Source: Pseudoflavonifractor sp. An184
Lineage (GTDB): Bacteria > Bacillota > Clostridia > Oscillospirales > Oscillospiraceae
Length of the DNA stretch: 37,616 nucleotides
Direction: 5' to 3'
Assembly: GCF_002160305.1 (NCBI RefSeq)
Contig: NZ_NFKI01000032.1
Coordinates: 1-37,616 of the forward strand
Below the pieces are notes generated by a model that was given only the letters and a program-made list of their open reading frames with translations, was not told the DNA's origin and did no database searches. This document shows, piece by piece, positions 35,847-37,616 of the stretch. Made by a program: the position numbers and the translations under genes. Each line of letters starts with the position of its first letter. Position 1 is the first letter of the stretch.

Positions 35847-36530
35847 TCAACCAGCCAGATTCACCTCATTGCCAGAGTTATCTGTGCCGGCGGCGGTCAT
35901 GCGGTCTACGGTGTACCAGGCGGCGGTGCTGTTGTGGTCGCCCAAGTTCTCATACACCTGGATGGAGACGCTGCCGTCCTCATTGGTCTGAGCGGCAGAG
36001 GTCAGAGTTTGGTTGTCTTGTGCACCGTTGTTTTCCCGATAAAAGCTCAGGGCCAGGCCGGCCAGCTCCTGGTTGCTGTAAAACTGGAATGTGTCGGACC
36101 CCTGCTCAGAGACATAGGTGAGATGCTCTGTGGCGCCGTCCGCCCACTCCAGGGTGACCGTGTCCCCATTGCGGCTCACGGTACAGGAGTTGGTGTTGTC
36201 CGCCGCGCCCATGGAAAAGACGGCCTCCGTTCCGACCAAGGAATATGTGAATCCCACGCCGGTTCCATCCTCCAGGCTGGCGGTCCGGCCCGTGGTACCG
36301 CCCGCGTCGAAGAAGTAATACTGTCCGCCGTCGGACAGCCAGGTGCCGGGGGTGAAGGCGGCCGTCTCATTGGGCGAAGCCGAGGGCATTTTTGCAGATG
36401 TGCTGCCCGAGGCGGCGGGCGGCTGCGCGGACGCAGACGAATCGGCGCCCGTGCTGCTGCAGGCGGCCAGCAGCATCATAAAGGAAACTGCCAGGCAGGA
36501 AATCCCTATAATGTGGCGTTTTTTCACCAT
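35847..36530 (-). CDS. lipoprotein of unknown function
   Basis: This 227-residue protein has a lipoprotein signal peptide with the lipobox LLAAC; Cys24 would be lipid-modified and anchored to the outer face of the membrane. A Ser/Ala/Pro-rich linker (25-65) leads to a beta-rich domain with TWLSDGGQYYFFDAGG and GVGFTYSLVGTEAVFSMG, similar in style to lipocalin-like or DUF5640-type domains. A C-terminal part (SIQVYENLGDHNSTAAWYTV) follows. The ATG at 36530 gives a proper signal peptide. It has a strong promoter 135 bases upstream. Function is not known. Confidence 0.75.
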   Translation of the reverse strand: MVKKRHIIGISCLAVSFMMLLAACSSTGADSSASAQPPAASGSTSAKMPSASPNETAAFTPGTWLSDGGQYYFFDAGGTTGRTASLEDGTGVGFTYSLVGTEAVFSMGAADNTNSCTVSRNGDTVTLEWADGATEHLTYVSEQGSDTFQFYSNQELAGLALSFYRENNGAQDNQTLTSAAQTNEDGSVSIQVYENLGDHNSTAAWYTVDRMTAAGTDNSGNEVNLAG

Positions 36531-36664
36531 AAGAATCACTACTCCTTTTCTTTGGTTCGAGCATGTCATTTGAATCGGGTTTCGCGGAAGCTGCGGATGG
36601 TCCCTCTAGTATGGATCGGCTTGAGAAATCCGGCCCGCATATGTCCTCCTTTTCATGATGCCCT

Positions 36665-36693
36665 GTTATAGCATCAGACTGGTCTCCTGTCAA
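36665..36693 (-). promoter_or_regulatory. promoter of the lipoprotein gene
   Basis: On the minus strand TTGACA (36693-36688) and TATAAC (36670-36665) are separated by 17 bases. Confidence 0.75.
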
Positions 36694-37233
36694 CGGGGTT
36701 TCATCATCCTTCATAAAACAGAAAGAATTTATTCATAATTGCTTCATGCCTGAGCCATATGCCGCATGAGGTGTTCTAGTATGGAGAACTGCGTTTTCTG
36801 TGCATTCCTCCTCGACCTGTACTTTGGTTTTACAGTGCCCGTTTAGCCGCTTTCAGCAATGGCCTGATATTGACGGCTATTACTGCAAAAAAGCAGATGG
36901 AGGACCATACCTGCCACATAGGAACACCCCATTCCATCACAGCGCACTGGATCGTGAGACATATGGAAGGAACACAATGCGACATGAAGATCCATTATAG
37001 ATAGGGAAGACGCCGGTTTTGACCACGATGAAACTGCCATTAGGCATGAATTTCTACTCACCCGGGGGCATGAGTGGGTTGCTCGGCCATCTGCGGATTC
37101 TGGGAAAGGACATTCTTTCCACGCCGAATGGAATTTGCGCATCACTGTGCGGCTCTCCCGAGGCCTTGGGCAGCTCTGCCGCCCCGAGTATTCTGATCCC
37201 GAGGGGGCGGAGTTGGCCTTCAGCCCACGGAAT
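36694..37233. other. 540 bases without a supported gene
   Basis: Short frames exist on both strands, for example a 50-codon one on the minus strand ending at 36843, but none has a ribosome site or recognisable family. Part of 37130-37230 has short GC-rich inverted repeats and may be a decayed member of the repeat family that follows. Confidence 0.5.
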
Positions 37234-37275
37234 CCACAAAAAAGGACACGACGTAGATCGTGTCCTTTTTTGTGG
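37234..37275. terminator. terminator hairpin closing the first array unit
   Basis: CCACAAAAAAGGACACGA (37234-37251) pairs perfectly with TCGTGTCCTTTTTTGTGG (37258-37275), an 18-bp stem with A- and T-tracts inside the stem. It can terminate in either direction. Confidence 0.8.
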
Positions 37276-37333
37276 AAGGGGCGGTTAAAATCGATATTTT
37301 GAAATCTCGAAAAGGTATAGGAGAACCACCCAA

Positions 37334-37466
37334 CCGGCCTTCTGGCCGGCGGCGCCTTTGCGCCGTACGAGTGCTTTGCCGCAGGCAAAACCTCGGCGCA
37401 GGCGGAATTCACTTCTGCCGGGCATTTGAATCACCGAAGGGTGGAGCCGCCCTTCGGGCGGCGAAA
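37334..37466. repeat. structured repeat, copy B (five hairpins)
   Basis: Same architecture as 17940-18079: CCGGCC/GGCCGG (37334-37349); GGCGC/GCGCC (37351-37364); linker GTACGAGTGC; TTTGCC/GGCAAA with loop GCA (37375-37389); linker with CGGCGCA; GGCGGAA/TTCTGCC with loop TTCAC (37401-37419); linker ending ATTTGAAT (37424-37431); an outer GGGT/ACCC pair enclosing GCCGCCC/GGGCGGC (37446-37462). An alternative CCGAAGGG/CCCTTCGG pairing is possible. Confidence 0.85.
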
Positions 37467-37474
37467 CCCAAAAC

Positions 37475-37507
37475 AAAAGGACATCTGCAAAGCAGATGTC
37501 CTTTTTT
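37475..37507. terminator. terminator hairpin closing the copy B unit
   Basis: AAAAGGACATCTGC (37475-37488) pairs with GCAGATGTCCTTTT (37492-37505), with extra T following. It shares the AAAAGGACA start with the hairpin at 37234, about 240 bases earlier. Confidence 0.85.
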
Positions 37508-37616
37508 ATGAGGGGTTACGACAATCTGGATATTTTCAAGTTCCTTTCAAGGGGACAGGCCTATACGCACCCGGCCTTCTGGCCGGCGGCGCGGGTGCGC
37601 CGTACAAGCGTTTTCG
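37508..37616. repeat. start of a third array unit (structured repeat, copy C, cut by window end)
   Basis: After the copy B terminator comes an AT-rich stretch that shares GATATTTT and AGG-rich blocks with the stretch before copy B (37276-37333). Then follow CCGGCC/GGCCGG (37571-37586), GGCGC/GCGCC with loop GGGT (37588-37601), the linker GTACAAGC (37602-37609) and GTTTTCG, where the window stops. Confidence 0.85.

Noticed and set aside
36550-36570. tRNA-like GGTTCGA motif
   Set aside because: No acceptor or anticodon stems can be formed around it; it lies in the leader of the lipoprotein gene.
36843-36995. a 50-codon minus-strand frame
   Set aside because: No ribosome site, no recognisable family, and the start overlaps a -10-like sequence.
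37234-37616. CRISPR array
   Set aside because: The repeat units are about 240 bases, self-complementary and divergent; there are no short identical repeats with unique spacers and no cas genes.

Overview
The window looks like a chromosomal segment of a GC-rich gut Firmicute, most likely an anaerobe of the Oscillospiraceae / Flavonifractor-Pseudoflavonifractor type. This placement is an inference from gene content: a flavodiiron protein with rubredoxin, a complete bacterial V/A-type ATPase operon, CD1247-type and DUF4317 proteins, a glmS ribozyme, SLH proteins, and many GC-rich hairpin repeats between genes. No rRNA, tRNA, CRISPR array or complete insertion sequence was seen.

Layout. 1-1770 (minus): flavodiiron protein followed by a stand-alone rubredoxin, an oxygen/NO detoxification pair. 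2078-5357 (plus): remnant of an XRE regulator, a regulator with two different helix-turn-helix domains, and an SLH surface protein that seems to have lost its 5' end. 5526-11052 (minus): two CobW/COG0523-type GTPases (one with a very His-rich loop), a secreted S41 protease with SLH domains, and purA. 11350-13511 (plus): a ferredoxin-like aldo/keto reductase behind a MerR-type promoter, then a chimeric gene joining a serine-recombinase domain to a DUF2085 membrane domain. 13575-15090 (minus): a MATE transporter with an intrinsic terminator in its leader. 15153-18631 (plus): rpmE, a flavin reductase, an M24 peptidase, efp and a CD1247-type zinc-ribbon protein; the 3' end of efp is duplicated around a structured repeat. 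18672-22059 (minus): DUF4317 protein, a membrane-anchored DUF4015 glycoside-hydrolase-like protein and an SDR oxidoreductase. 22183-25964 (plus): lipid kinase, sugar O-acetyltransferase, glmS ribozyme and glmS. 26200-35587 (plus): V-type ATPase operon in the order H(G)-I-K-E-C-F-A-B-D, with Na+-binding residues visible in subunit K. 35847-36530 (minus): a lipoprotein. 36694-37616: no gene, ending in a tandem array of structured repeats with terminators.

The most unusual material is non-coding. A family of about 140-nt elements, each a chain of five hairpins, occurs at 17940-18079, 37334-37466 and 37571-37616 (cut by the window end). Arm sequences change while pairing is kept, and short linkers are conserved. 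At the right edge the elements form about 240-nt repeating units closed by intrinsic terminators, which suggests a tandemly arrayed structured RNA or a mobile palindromic element. Other insertions have affected the genes: a hairpin insert lies in frame inside the V-ATPase B subunit, a 172-bp inverted-repeat element supplies the stop codon of subunit E, and a 260-bp hairpin chain lies between subunits F and A.
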